The notes under the pieces were generated by a model. The model was not told the DNA's origin. It searched no databases and worked only from the letters and a program-made list of their open reading frames with translations. A stretch of 24,254 nt of DNA from Calditrichia bacterium (GTDB lineage: Bacteria > Calditrichota > Calditrichia > RBG-13-44-9). How positions within the stretch are numbered: the first letter of the stretch is position 1; every line of letters begins with the position of its first letter. Below, one piece after another: positions 1-7,600 of this stretch. The DNA lies in assembly GCA_026991005.1 (NCBI GenBank), contig JALXCH010000159.1:1-24254 (forward strand). The letters are read 5' to 3'. The position numbers were made by a program, and so were the translations under genes.

Positions 1-2
1 TC

Positions 3-992
3 TATACGGTCGAGAAAGACAAGATGGTACGCTGTACCCTCTGCCCACGCTACTGCCTGTTACGTCCCGGACAAAACGGATTTTGTTACGTCCGCAAAAA
101 CATTGATGGAAAACTCTATTTATTGGCCTACGGGAAACCCTACGCCGTCAATGTCGATCCCATTGAGAAGAAACCGCTGTTCCACTTTCTTCCTGGCAGT
201 CGCATCCTGTCCATTGGCACCGCAGGCTGTAATATGGCCTGTAAATTTTGCCAGAACTGGGATTTGTCCAAAGCGAAACTGGATCAGGAACGCGCTGTGG
301 ATTTACCCCCGGAGCGGCTGGTGCAGCTTGCTTTGCACTACCACACCGAAAGTATCGCCTACACCTACAACGAACCCACAATTTTTGCCGAATACGCCAT
401 GGATACCGCAGAACTGGCCCAGCAACACGACATTCGCAATGTGATGGTCACCAACGGTTACATCACACCCGAAGCAATTCCCGAAGTGTACCGTCATATC
501 GACGGTGCCAATGTGGATTTAAAAGCATTTACTGACAAATTTTATCAGAAGCTCACCCTCTCCCGGCTGGAGCCGGTACTGGAAACTCTGAAAATTCTGA
601 AGAAATTAGGAGTGTGGGTGGAAGTCACCAATTTGATGATACCCACCTACAACGATGATCCTCAGGAAGTAAAACAAATGAGCGAATGGATTCTGGAAAA
701 TCTGGGAGAATTTACCCCGGTGCACTTTACCGCATTTCATCCGGACTACAAATTAACCCACGTTCCTCCCACCACGCCCAGCACTCTTTTCAAAGCGCGC
801 AAAATTGCCATGGAGGTGGGATTAAAATACGTGTATGTGGGCAACATTCTGGACGAGGAATCCTCCAGCACCTACTGCCACCAATGCGGCGCTTTACTCG
901 TCCGCCGCAACTGGTACCGAATTTCCATCGAGAACCTGCACCAGGGACGTTGTACAGTGTGCGGTGCGGAAATTCCCGGGGTATTTGCCTGA
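3..992 (+). CDS. amrS: AmrS-like radical SAM protein (AmmeMemoRadiSam system), 5' end outside window
   Basis: Radical SAM enzyme of the AmmeMemoRadiSam family, related to pyruvate formate-lyase activases; the substrate of the family is not firmly established. Numbering from the ATG at 24, an N-terminal cysteine cluster (C4, C7, C11, C21) precedes the CxxxCxxC motif that binds the SAM-coordinating 4Fe-4S cluster (C69, C73, C76). A C-terminal zinc ribbon has CxxC pairs at 285/288 and 310/313. The frame is open to the left edge, and the codons before ATG 24 (YTVEKDK) look like the usual family N-terminus, so the gene very probably starts upstream and is only partial here; the ATG at 24 is probably internal. 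No Shine-Dalgarno is visible before it. Partner genes (AmrA/AmrB types) would have to lie left of the window. Confidence 0.88.
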   Translation, partial: YTVEKDKMVRCTLCPRYCLLRPGQNGFCYVRKNIDGKLYLLAYGKPYAVNVDPIEKKPLFHFLPGSRILSIGTAGCNMACKFCQNWDLSKAKLDQERAVDLPPERLVQLALHYHTESIAYTYNEPTIFAEYAMDTAELAQQHDIRNVMVTNGYITPEAIPEVYRHIDGANVDLKAFTDKFYQKLTLSRLEPVLETLKILKKLGVWVEVTNLMIPTYNDDPQEVKQMSEWILENLGEFTPVHFTAFHPDYKLTHVPPTTPSTLFKARKIAMEVGLKYVYVGNILDEESSSTYCHQCGALLVRRNWYRISIENLHQGRCTVCGAEIPGVFA

Positions 993-1004
993 ACCCCGGG
1001 AGTT
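971..1004 (+). terminator. Stem-loop spanning the amrS stop codon
   Basis: An inverted repeat of 11 bp (AATTCCCGGGG at 971-981 with CCCCGGGAGTT at 994-1004, one G-T wobble) encloses a 12-base loop that contains the TGA stop of the upstream gene. The following bases are only moderately T-rich, so this may be a weak terminator or an mRNA 3'-end stabiliser. The structure is visible directly; its function is inferred. Confidence 0.4.
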
Positions 1005-1191
1005 ATTCCGAATTCCCCTCCAATTCCTGATTTTAACTTCACTTCTTCGGGTAACTACATCTCTTTTTCATCGGAATCTGTCAAAAACCCATATATCCCG
1101 CCATTTTGTCACCCGATCGTGTAACAGATTTCCTGAACTAAAATTTCTTTTATTGCTTGATTTTCAATAATTTATGTCGATAGTAAATTCG

Positions 1192-1207
1192 TGGCACCAA
1201 ATTTGTA
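1192..1207 (+). promoter_or_regulatory. Candidate sigma-54 (RpoN) promoter for the orf79-lon unit
   Basis: TGGCAC at 1192-1197, five bases, then TTGTA at 1203-1207 matches the -24/-12 consensus TGGCAC-N5-TTGCW with one mismatch (T for C in the -12 GC) and exact 12-bp GG-to-GC spacing. Transcription would begin near 1217-1219, about 30 bases before the ATG of the next gene, which leaves room for its Shine-Dalgarno. No convincing sigma-70 promoter stands out in the same gap. This is a sequence match only; it needs an rpoN gene and an enhancer-binding activator elsewhere in the genome. Confidence 0.5.
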
Positions 1208-1246
1208 TTAAAATTGGTGGTTTAACATAAAAAATCGGGAGAGACA

Positions 1247-1486
1247 ATGATTCGCTTTTTCTTGAATTCAAATAACGAATTTTTAAGGGAACATGGAAAT
1301 TCGCTGATGAGCGCAGGAGTCATTTTCCTGCTCATCGGTTTGCTGATTGTTTTAGTTCCGGAAATTTTGGTGGCGTTTATCGCCTCAATCTTCTTTGTGA
1401 TTGGCGGTATCTTGCTGTATCTGGGATGGAAAATTCGCAAGGAACTAAAACAATCCTCCTCTTACATTAACATAGATTGGGAATAA
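1247..1486 (+). CDS. Small two-helix membrane protein of unknown function, upstream of lon
   Basis: A 79-residue protein that I do not recognise with certainty. A polar N-terminus (about 1-18) is followed by two hydrophobic segments, roughly residues 20-38 and 41-63, separated by a Pro-Glu turn, and then a short basic-polar tail (WKIRKELK). The two-helix hairpin with regularly spaced glycines and a proline at the turn resembles a single unit of HdeD/DUF308-type membrane proteins, but that is only a resemblance. The ATG at 1247 has a good Shine-Dalgarno (GGGAGAG). lon starts 20 bp after the stop, so the two are very probably co-transcribed, perhaps from the sigma-54-like promoter just upstream. 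The pairing suggests a role in envelope stress or in membrane location of the protease (inference). Confidence 0.75.
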   Translation: MIRFFLNSNNEFLREHGNSLMSAGVIFLLIGLLIVLVPEILVAFIASIFFVIGGILLYLGWKIRKELKQSSSYINIDWE

Positions 1487-1505
1487 AAACAGGTGAGGTG
1501 AAACC

Positions 1506-3917
1506 ATGATTAAAATAGATCGCGAACATGAAGACATAGAAATTCCGGAAATCATACCTATTATTCCGGTACGGAACACTGTTTTCTTTCCGCACCAGTT
1601 CATACCATTAGCTATTGGACGACCTAAATCGTTAAAACTCATTGAATATGCTCTTCAGGAGCAGACGGTTATCGGGGTGATTGCTCAGAAAGATGGCACC
1701 ATTGATGATCCGGAAATCGGCGATCTCTATCAGGTAGGGACGGTTGCCCGCATCCTGAAGGTGATCGATTTACCGGACGGAAGCAAAAGTGCCTTTATCC
1801 AGGGTATTTCTCGTTTCAAAATCAAAGAATTCACCCAGACCGATCCGTTCTTCATGGCAAAAATTGAGGTGGTGCAGGATGTGTATCCCGAGGATACCAT
1901 TCGGGTAGAAGCATTTGCCACCAACCTAAAAAGCCTTTTCCAGAAGGCTTCGGATCTGGCGCCGGAGATTACCACCGAGCACCAGGCAATGATTGCCAAT
2001 TTGCACGAACCCGGAGTGGTGGCAGATATCGTTATTGCTTTCTCTAACATTAGCGTACTGGAAAAGCAGGAAATTCTGGAAATTTTTGATGTGGAGGAAC
2101 GGTTAAAACGCGCCACCTATCTTTTCAATAAATATCTTCAGACTCTGGAGCTGGGTAAAAAGATTCAGAGCGAAGTGCAGGATGAAATCAGTAAAAGCCA
2201 GCGGGAGATGTACCTGCGGCAGCAGCTCAAGGCAATTCAGAAGGAGCTGGGTGAATTTGACGAAACCAGCGATATCGGTGAATTGAAAAAGAAGCTGGAG
2301 GAAGCGGATTTACCGGACGAAGTGCGCAAGGTGGCGGAGAAGGAACTGGATCGGCTGAGCCGCATGCATCCGGCTTCGGCGGAATATACCGTCTCCCGCA
2401 CTTATTTGGATTGGCTCTTGGAGCTTCCCTGGAATAAAAGCACGGAAGACAATCTGGATATTCCTACCGTGCAGAAAAAACTGGATGCAGATCATTACGA
2501 TCTGGAAAAGGTGAAGAAGCGAATCCTGGAATATCTGGCCGTGCGGAAGTTGAAAAACGACATGCGCGGTCCCATTCTGTGCTTTGTGGGACCTCCGGGA
2601 GTGGGTAAGACTTCGCTGGGACGCTCCATTGCCGATGCCCTGGGGCGGAAATTCGTGCGCATTTCCCTGGGTGGTGTGCGAGATGAAGCGGAAATTCGAG
2701 GGCATCGCCGGACTTACATCGGCGCTTTGCCGGGACGCATCATTCAGGGAATTAAACGTGCGGGTTCCAATAACCCGGTATTCATGCTGGACGAAATCGA
2801 TAAAGTGGGCCAGGATTTCCGGGGAGATCCTTCTTCGGCACTGTTAGAAGTGCTGGATCCCGAACAGAACCACAGCTTTAGCGACCATTATCTGGAAGTT
2901 CCTTTCGATCTCTCGAAAGTGATGTTCATTGCTACAGCCAATATTCAGGATACCATCATTCCTGCGCTGCGGGACCGCATGGAAATCATCGAAATCCCAA
3001 GCTATATTGAAGAAGAAAAGGTGGAAATTGCCAAACGCTTCCTGATTCCCAAACAGATTAAGGAACATGGATTAACCGAGGATTTGATTCAATTTACGGA
3101 AAAGGCTATTCGTAAAATTATCAACGCTTACACCCGGGAAGCAGGTGTCCGGAATCTGGAGCGACAGATTGCCGCCATTTGCCGGGGTGTAGCGAAAGAG
3201 GTGGCCAGCGGTAAAAAGGAACCGACCACAGTGACCGAAAAGGTGGTGCGAGAAATTCTGGGTCCGGAGAAATACTTCAGTGAAGTAGCCGAACGCATCG
3301 ACGAACCGGGAATTGTTACGGGTTTAGCCTGGACTCCCAATGGAGGCGACATCCTGTTTATCGAAGCCACCAAAATGCCCGGAAAAGGGAACCTTATTCT
3401 TACCGGGCAGTTGGGCGATGTGATGAAGGAATCCGCCCGAGCAGCGATGAGCTACATCCGGTCCCATTACGCGGAATACAACCTGGACGAGAATTTCTAC
3501 GAAAAATACGACTTCCACATTCATGTACCAGCGGGTGCGATTCCCAAGGATGGACCTTCGGCCGGTGTGACGATGTTTATTGCACTGCTTTCGCTGCTTA
3601 CGGGACGCAAAGTGCGCAACGATATTGCCATGACCGGCGAGATTACCATGCGCGGGAAAATTCTACCGGTTGGCGGCATCAAAGAGAAAGTACTGGCAGC
3701 CCATCGAGCGGGCATCCATACGGTAATTCTGCCAGAACGCAATAAAGCCGATATTGAAGAAGTGCCCGATCGCGTGAAGAAAGAAATGAAATTCATTTTC
3801 GTGAAAAATATTGATGAAGTGGTAAAACACGCTCTGGCACGTAAAACGGCTTCCAGAAAGAAAAAAGAGCCCAATAAAGTTCGTACACCCATTAAAGAAG
3901 CACACGCTTCGGCTTAA
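1506..3917 (+). CDS. lon: ATP-dependent protease La (LonA)
   Basis: Cytoplasmic ATP-dependent serine protease that degrades misfolded and selected regulatory proteins. At 803 residues it is full length for LonA. The N-terminal substrate-binding LON domain starts around residue 18 (PVRNTVFFP) and runs to about 205, followed by a helical coiled region. The AAA+ module has Walker A GPPGVGKTS at 362-370 and Walker B FMLDEID at 426-432. The C-terminal S16 protease domain carries DGPSAG with catalytic Ser685 and its partner Lys728 in GGIKEK. The tail is lysine-rich. The start ATG has a strong Shine-Dalgarno (GGTGAGGTGA), and the gene follows the small membrane protein by 20 bp. A strong terminator follows directly. 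No CIRCE-type heat-shock operator was seen upstream. Confidence 0.98.
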   Translation: MIKIDREHEDIEIPEIIPIIPVRNTVFFPHQFIPLAIGRPKSLKLIEYALQEQTVIGVIAQKDGTIDDPEIGDLYQVGTVARILKVIDLPDGSKSAFIQGISRFKIKEFTQTDPFFMAKIEVVQDVYPEDTIRVEAFATNLKSLFQKASDLAPEITTEHQAMIANLHEPGVVADIVIAFSNISVLEKQEILEIFDVEERLKRATYLFNKYLQTLELGKKIQSEVQDEISKSQREMYLRQQLKAIQKELGEFDETSDIGELKKKLEEADLPDEVRKVAEKELDRLSRMHPASAEYTVSRTYLDWLLELPWNKSTEDNLDIPTVQKKLDADHYDLEKVKKRILEYLAVRKLKNDMRGPILCFVGPPGVGKTSLGRSIADALGRKFVRISLGGVRDEAEIRGHRRTYIGALPGRIIQGIKRAGSNNPVFMLDEIDKVGQDFRGDPSSALLEVLDPEQNHSFSDHYLEVPFDLSKVMFIATANIQDTIIPALRDRMEIIEIPSYIEEEKVEIAKRFLIPKQIKEHGLTEDLIQFTEKAIRKIINAYTREAGVRNLERQIAAICRGVAKEVASGKKEPTTVTEKVVREILGPEKYFSEVAERIDEPGIVTGLAWTPNGGDILFIEATKMPGKGNLILTGQLGDVMKESARAAMSYIRSHYAEYNLDENFYEKYDFHIHVPAGAIPKDGPSAGVTMFIALLSLLTGRKVRNDIAMTGEITMRGKILPVGGIKEKVLAAHRAGIHTVILPERNKADIEEVPDRVKKEMKFIFVKNIDEVVKHALARKTASRKKKEPNKVRTPIKEAHASA

Positions 3918-3926
3918 CCCATTTTT

Positions 3927-3959
3927 AAAGGCTGTTCTTTGAGGAACAGCCTTTTGTTT
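3927..3959 (+). terminator. Rho-independent terminator after lon
   Basis: A perfect 11-bp stem (AAAGGCTGTTC at 3927-3937 with GAACAGCCTTT at 3944-3954) has a 6-base loop and is followed by TGTTT. It starts 10 bases after the lon stop codon, so the DnaJ-type gene downstream should have its own promoter in 3960-4020, where I could not pick a clear one. The A-rich left flank could let it act weakly in reverse as well. Confidence 0.88.
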
Positions 3960-4034
3960 AAAACAAATCACGTAAAAACTCGAATATCAATCTGACTGGT
4001 TAAACTGGAAACAAAAACGAGGTGAAGGAAAATT

Positions 4035-4991
4035 ATGGATCCGAAAAAAAATTACTACAATATACTGGGTGTTAGCGAAACGGCGTCTCAGGAAGAGATT
4101 AAGAAAGCGTATCGCAAATTAGCCAAGAAATATCATCCGGATCGTCGAGGTGGGGACAAGAATGCGGAGGAAAAATTCAAGGAGATTAGTGAAGCTTACT
4201 CCATCCTCAGCGATCCGGAGAAACGCAAGCAATACGACATGATGCGGAAGAATCCCTTTGCCACAGGCGAAGGGATGGGGGGATTTGATTTCGGTGACTT
4301 TGCCGGAACAGGTCCCGGTGGATTCCGTGTGCATTTTGGCGGAAGTGGAAGCAGTGGTTTTGGCGGTTTCGAGGATATTCTAGGCGACTTGTTTGGCTTC
4401 GGACGGCGCGGGAGTCGAGGGGGTTTTGGGATGGAGGAAGATGTGTTTAGGCGTGCCCGCGCCCAGCAAACCCAGCGGGGCGCAGATGTCCAGGCAGAAA
4501 TTACCATTCCCTTCGAACTGGCAGCCCTGGGAGGAGAAACTACGGTCGTTACTCCGACCGGAAAGAAAATTAAAATTAAGATTCCGCCAGGAACGGAGGA
4601 TGGGAAAAAAATGAAAATTTCCGGGCAGGGATCGCCTGCACCGGGTGGCGGAACACCGGGCGACCTATACATTGTGATTCACGTGGCGCCCCATCCCCGC
4701 TTCGAGCGCAAAGGGAACGATATTTACTCCACAGAACAAATTAACATTGCTCAGGCCGTGCTGGGAACTCAAATTGCAGTGAAAACCATCGATAATAAAA
4801 CCGTAAAATTGAAAATTCCCCCTGGCACGGATAGCGGTAAACTGTTCCGACTGAAAGGATTGGGAATTCAGAATTCCCACGGAAGAGGTGACCATTACGT
4901 AAAAATCGAAATCGTAACTCCCAAGCATCTTGGACCTAAAGAGAAAAAAGAGTTTGAAGAGTGGGCCCGTAAACTGGGCCTGCTCAATTAA
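4035..4991 (+). CDS. DnaJ-type co-chaperone without zinc finger (CbpA-like, type II Hsp40)
   Basis: Co-chaperone that stimulates DnaK ATPase and delivers substrates. At 318 residues it has an N-terminal J domain with the HPD motif at 34-36, then a long Gly/Phe-rich region (about 75-135), then two C-terminal beta-barrel substrate-binding domains (about 150-310). The four CxxCxGxG repeats of canonical DnaJ are absent, so it is a type II protein of the CbpA/DnaJ2 kind rather than the main DnaJ. The Shine-Dalgarno AAGGA sits 7 bases before the ATG. It lies downstream of the lon terminator, and no dnaK or grpE is nearby, so it probably acts with a DnaK encoded elsewhere. The location beside lon fits a protein-quality-control neighbourhood. 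Confidence 0.93.
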   Translation: MDPKKNYYNILGVSETASQEEIKKAYRKLAKKYHPDRRGGDKNAEEKFKEISEAYSILSDPEKRKQYDMMRKNPFATGEGMGGFDFGDFAGTGPGGFRVHFGGSGSSGFGGFEDILGDLFGFGRRGSRGGFGMEEDVFRRARAQQTQRGADVQAEITIPFELAALGGETTVVTPTGKKIKIKIPPGTEDGKKMKISGQGSPAPGGGTPGDLYIVIHVAPHPRFERKGNDIYSTEQINIAQAVLGTQIAVKTIDNKTVKLKIPPGTDSGKLFRLKGLGIQNSHGRGDHYVKIEIVTPKHLGPKEKKEFEEWARKLGLLN

Positions 4992-5086
4992 TTTTTAATG
5001 AAGGCAGAAACTGCTTCTTCAGGACTCTCTCAACGAATAAACTCCCCGGTTGTACAAAGCACACAATCATATTTTTACTGGTGAAC

Positions 5087-5126
5087 GAACCGTCTTCTTT
5101 TCCTTCCACATTTTGAAGACAGGTTC
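5087..5126. other. Long inverted repeat between the dnaJ-type gene and the Mut7-C gene
   Basis: GAACCGTCTTC at 5087-5097 pairs with GAAGACAGGTTC at 5115-5126, giving 11 bp with one bulged A and a 17-base loop. There is no T-run, so it is not a standard terminator. It could be an operator or an mRNA structure. It lies about 95 bases after the dnaJ-type gene and about 75 bases before the next ATG. Confidence 0.4.
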
Positions 5127-5136
5127 TTCAAATGAG

Positions 5137-5165
5137 TTGAACATTAACTTTTCAGAAAGTAAATT
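5137..5165 (+). promoter_or_regulatory. Weak candidate promoter for the Mut7-C gene
   Basis: TTGAAC at 5137-5142 and TAAATT at 5160-5165 with 17-base spacing match each sigma-70 hexamer at only four of six positions. The surroundings are AT-rich and it lies 37 bases upstream of the ATG. This could be chance. Confidence 0.2.
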
Positions 5166-5202
5166 TGATTGGTAAAATTCTGAATAAATTACAATATTTC
5201 CC

Positions 5203-5718
5203 ATGGCGCTGCCTCAAAACCCAAACATTTTAGACGGGAAATTTCCCCGGCGCTTTCTGTGCGATGAAATGTTGAAAGGCCTGGCAAAGTGGCTCCGCTT
5301 TCTGGGTTTTTCTACGGAAATCACCGCCAACACCTCCCGGATTATGCAGGTTTTAGAGAACGAACCATCGGCCATATTTCTAACCCGCAGCAGAAAGCAC
5401 GCCCGGATATTCCCGGAAAATTCCGTCTTTGTTTTGCAATCCGACGATGTTGCAGAGCAGTTACAGGAACTGAACCGGGAGTTTTCCCTTTTTAACCGCA
5501 TGAAATTCCTCTCCCTGTGCAGTGTTTGCAATATTCCCATTGAACCAATTGAAAAAGCAGAAATACAGGGACAAATACCGGAACGGGTGTGGGAAAGTTT
5601 TCAGGAATTCTGGAAATGCCCCGTCTGCGGACGGATTTACTGGGAAGGCGGGCATGTCCAGCGATTGAAAGACAAATTACGGCGCATGGGCGTACCCGTA
5701 CCTCCTGACAGTACCTGA
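5203..5718 (+). CDS. Mut7-C (DUF82) PIN-like RNase-family protein with zinc ribbon
   Basis: Member of the Mut7-C family, a PIN-like fold predicted to cut RNA, followed by a zinc ribbon. At 171 residues the Mut7-C core begins with FLCDEMLKGLAKWLRFLGF (18-36), in which Asp21 is the usual first acidic residue. It continues through FLTRSRK (59-65), SDD (80-82) and a C-terminal zinc ribbon with C106/C109 and C139/C142 before the typical IYWEGGH. The second family acidic position, usually LTRDR, is Ser63 here, so activity is doubtful. The ubiquitin-like (ThiS-type) domain that some relatives carry at the N-terminus is absent. There is no clear Shine-Dalgarno before the ATG. The gene is monocistronic by appearance and converges on ftsZ across a repeat-containing gap. 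Confidence 0.85.
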   Translation: MALPQNPNILDGKFPRRFLCDEMLKGLAKWLRFLGFSTEITANTSRIMQVLENEPSAIFLTRSRKHARIFPENSVFVLQSDDVAEQLQELNREFSLFNRMKFLSLCSVCNIPIEPIEKAEIQGQIPERVWESFQEFWKCPVCGRIYWEGGHVQRLKDKLRRMGVPVPPDST

Positions 5719-5815
5719 AACCTTTGAAAGCAAACAACGATTATTAGTAATTTTGAATTATGAATTGTATTTAGTGTTTATGCGCAATATGCTATTATTA
5801 AACATAGTTAATTTT

Positions 5816-5848
5816 TGACAGGATTCATACGGATTAACAGGATTATAA
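5816..5848. repeat. Short degenerate GGATT repeat
   Basis: Three imperfect units (ACAGGATT, ACGGATT, ACAGGATT) occur close together within an AT-rich context. This word pattern recurs in many environmental bacterial genomes as dispersed non-coding sequence (general knowledge); no function is implied. Confidence 0.5.
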
Positions 5849-5914
5849 ATTTTTTCATTTTCTGTCTTTTTTATGTGGTTAATTTTTTTGAGTCACAACA
5901 TTTAATCTGCCCTT

Positions 5915-5933
5915 TGCAACAACACCTGTTGCA
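5915..5933. repeat. Small perfect hairpin
   Basis: TGCAACA at 5915-5921 pairs with TGTTGCA at 5927-5933 across a 5-base loop. There is no T-run on either side, so it is not a clear terminator. It resembles in size the small hairpins in the repeat region beyond mraZ. Confidence 0.4.
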
Positions 5934-6028
5934 TAGCCCTCAGGAGCCGTTTCGAATAAAAATAAGTTCTAATGTTTTCCGGCTAAAACGCGGCAAGTAC
6001 TTCGGGAAAAATACGTAAAAATTAATCG

Positions 6029-6210
6029 ATGCGCTCGCTTTCGCAGGATCCTGCCCGTGCGCTCGCAGAGTCCGTAGCGGACAGCATCCTGTCCAAAGGA
6101 CTCCAAGAGCGGAAAACGGGCTCTGTCCCATCCCGGAGGGATCCTGCGGAAGGGGATCCCTGTGGGATGAGTGGAAGAGTGGAGCGAACGCTGCGGTTAT
6201 TTTTTAAACC
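6029..6210. repeat. Hairpin-dense intergenic element, copy 1
   Basis: A locally GC-rich stretch packed with small palindromes: GCAGGATCCTGC (6043-6054); GGACAG/CTGTCC (6079-6094), nested inside GAGTCC (6068-6073) and GGACTC (6098-6103); ATCCC/GGGAT (6130-6142); and GGGATCCC (6153-6160). It ends in CGCTGCGGTTA and a T-run. A similar end (CGCTGCGG, T-rich) and similar hairpins occur at 24033-24110, which suggests a dispersed family. A frame of about 150 codons runs through it but is not protein-like. Confidence 0.5.
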
Positions 6211-6263
6211 GAAAAGCGGGCGAAGGCGGTGCAAAACGAGCAATGAATTTCATTTTTCATTCT

Positions 6264-6291
6264 ACATTTTACATTTTACATTTTACATTTT
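6264..6291. repeat. Four tandem copies of a 7-bp unit
   Basis: ACATTTT is repeated four times without error from 6264 to 6291, in an AT-rich tract just beyond the ftsZ terminator. A simple-sequence repeat such as this can vary in copy number by slippage. Confidence 0.85.
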
Positions 6292-6334
6292 CAAAACCGC
6301 TTCCCCACAGAAAAAACTTCTTCCTTTTCCGCAC

Positions 6335-6367
6335 AAAAAAATCCCCGACACCCAGAGGGTACCGGGG
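6335..6367 (-). terminator. Rho-independent terminator of the dcw operon, after ftsZ
   Basis: Read on the minus strand, an 11-bp stem (plus-strand arms 6343-6353 and 6357-6367, two G-T wobbles) with a 3-base loop is followed by a run of T residues (plus-strand A-run 6335-6341). It lies 27 bases beyond the ftsZ stop codon and closes the operon. Confidence 0.92.
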
Positions 6368-6393
6368 AAGAGGATTAGAGATGACTTTGGGCA

Positions 6394-7578
6394 TCAATCA
6401 ATTTGTTTTCGTAAAAATGTAGGAATATCAATATCATCCAACGGAAGTTTGAGATCATCGGATTCGGTTTGAGGCGTACTTTTTTTCATTTGATTCATGG
6501 GAATCGTACGAGGTTCGGAACGAATCTCCTTTTTCCTTCGCATATATGCGGGCAGATCCAGATTTTCCTCCGCCAGAGAATGTTCTTCCTTTTTCTCGCT
6601 GCGCAAATTGCGTCGGGCATCGGCATCAAAACCTGTGGCAATTACAGTCACAAAAATGGAATCCTCCAATTTTTCATCAATCACCGCTCCAAAAATGATA
6701 TTGGCCATATCCCCCGCTTCTTCGTAAATAATGGAAGTCGCCTCGCTGATTTCGTGCAGCGTCATATTGGGCCCGCCGGTGATGTTGACCAGCACTCCCT
6801 GAGCTCCGCGAATGGAGACTCCCTCCAGTAAAGGACTGCTGATGGCCTGCTGCGCCGCTTCCACCGCTTTGCCTTCTCCCGTAGCGTAACCGGTACCCAT
6901 CAGGGCGTGTCCCATCTCCGCCATAACGGTCCGGACATCTGCAAAATCCAGGTTAATTAATCCCGGTACGGTGATTAAATCGGAAATTCCCTTGGTAGCG
7001 TGGAGAAGCACCTGATCGGCTACCTTAAACGCATCCAGTAAAGGAGTGGATTTATCCACCACTGCAAATAACCGCTGATTGGGGATGACAATTAAAGTAT
7101 CCACCACTTTTTGCAATTCCTCAATTCCCTCTTCCGCCCGCTGCATGCGTTTCATTCCCTCGAAGGTAAACGGCTTGGTGACAATCCCCACCGTTAGGGC
7201 ACCCAGATCGCGCGCAATTTCTGCCACAACGGGTGCTGCTCCCGTTCCGGTACCGCCTCCCATTCCAGCAGTGACAAACACCATATCCGCCCCGGCCAGC
7301 GCTTCCATCACATCTTCCTTATCCTCATCAATGGCGCGCCGCCCAATTTCCGGATTTGCCCCTGCTCCCAATCCCTGGGTCAACTTTTTGCCAATCTGAA
7401 TGCGCATGTGGGCTTTGCTCTGCTCCAGCGCCTGGGCATCCGTGTTTACCGCAATAAAATCCACCCCCTGTAAACCAGCCTCAACCATGGTGTTAATGGC
7501 ATTCCCACCGGCACCACCGACACCCACTACCTTCATTTTGGCTTTGTTTTCATAATTTTCATCCAGAGTAATAGTCAT
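6394..7578 (-). CDS. ftsZ: Cell division protein FtsZ
   Basis: Tubulin-like GTPase that polymerises at midcell to form the Z ring. The 394 residues include the glycine-rich N-terminal GTPase segment (GGAGGNAIN, 21-29), the GTP-binding signature GGGTGTG (107-113) and the T7 synergy loop NLDFAD (209-214) that completes the active site of the neighbouring subunit. After the C-terminal domain a linker of about 70 residues leads to the conserved tail [10 protein letters not shown] (382-391), which in the family docks on FtsA. A related motif, [10 protein letters not shown], occurs earlier in the linker (about 341-350), so the tail-type motif is duplicated. The ATG has an excellent Shine-Dalgarno (GAGGAGG). 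It is the last gene of the operon, 64 bp after ftsA, and may also have its own promoter. Confidence 0.98.
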   Translation of the reverse strand: MTITLDENYENKAKMKVVGVGGAGGNAINTMVEAGLQGVDFIAVNTDAQALEQSKAHMRIQIGKKLTQGLGAGANPEIGRRAIDEDKEDVMEALAGADMVFVTAGMGGGTGTGAAPVVAEIARDLGALTVGIVTKPFTFEGMKRMQRAEEGIEELQKVVDTLIVIPNQRLFAVVDKSTPLLDAFKVADQVLLHATKGISDLITVPGLINLDFADVRTVMAEMGHALMGTGYATGEGKAVEAAQQAISSPLLEGVSIRGAQGVLVNITGGPNMTLHEISEATSIIYEEAGDMANIIFGAVIDEKLEDSIFVTVIATGFDADARRNLRSEKKEEHSLAEENLDLPAYMRRKKEIRSEPRTIPMNQMKKSTPQTESDDLKLPLDDIDIPTFLRKQID

Positions 7579-7600
7579 ATTTACCTCCTCATAAGTTTAT

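Larger units (their letters stand above)
5719..6334. other. Gene-poor convergent spacer with repeats
   Basis: About 600 bases lie between the Mut7-C stop and the ftsZ terminator. I see no gene with a ribosome-binding site or protein-like composition. The first 100 bases are AT-rich, followed by a short GGATT-type repeat, a small hairpin, a GC-richer hairpin-dense element and a 7-bp tandem repeat, each listed separately. No obvious terminator for the Mut7-C gene was found. Confidence 0.7.

Noticed and set aside
3960..4034. CIRCE or similar heat-shock operator before the dnaJ-type gene
   Set aside because: I looked for TTAGCACTC with its inverted partner and found none, and no clear sigma-70 boxes either.
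4196..4672. 158-codon minus-strand open frame opposite the dnaJ-type gene
   Set aside because: The proline-rich product is the mirror of the Gly/Phe-rich region, so it is a shadow frame.
6029..6472. Plus-strand open frame of about 147 codons after the Mut7-C gene
   Set aside because: It runs through the hairpin-dense repeat, the 7-bp tandem repeat, the ftsZ terminator and the 3' end of ftsZ. It has no ribosome site and no protein-like pattern.
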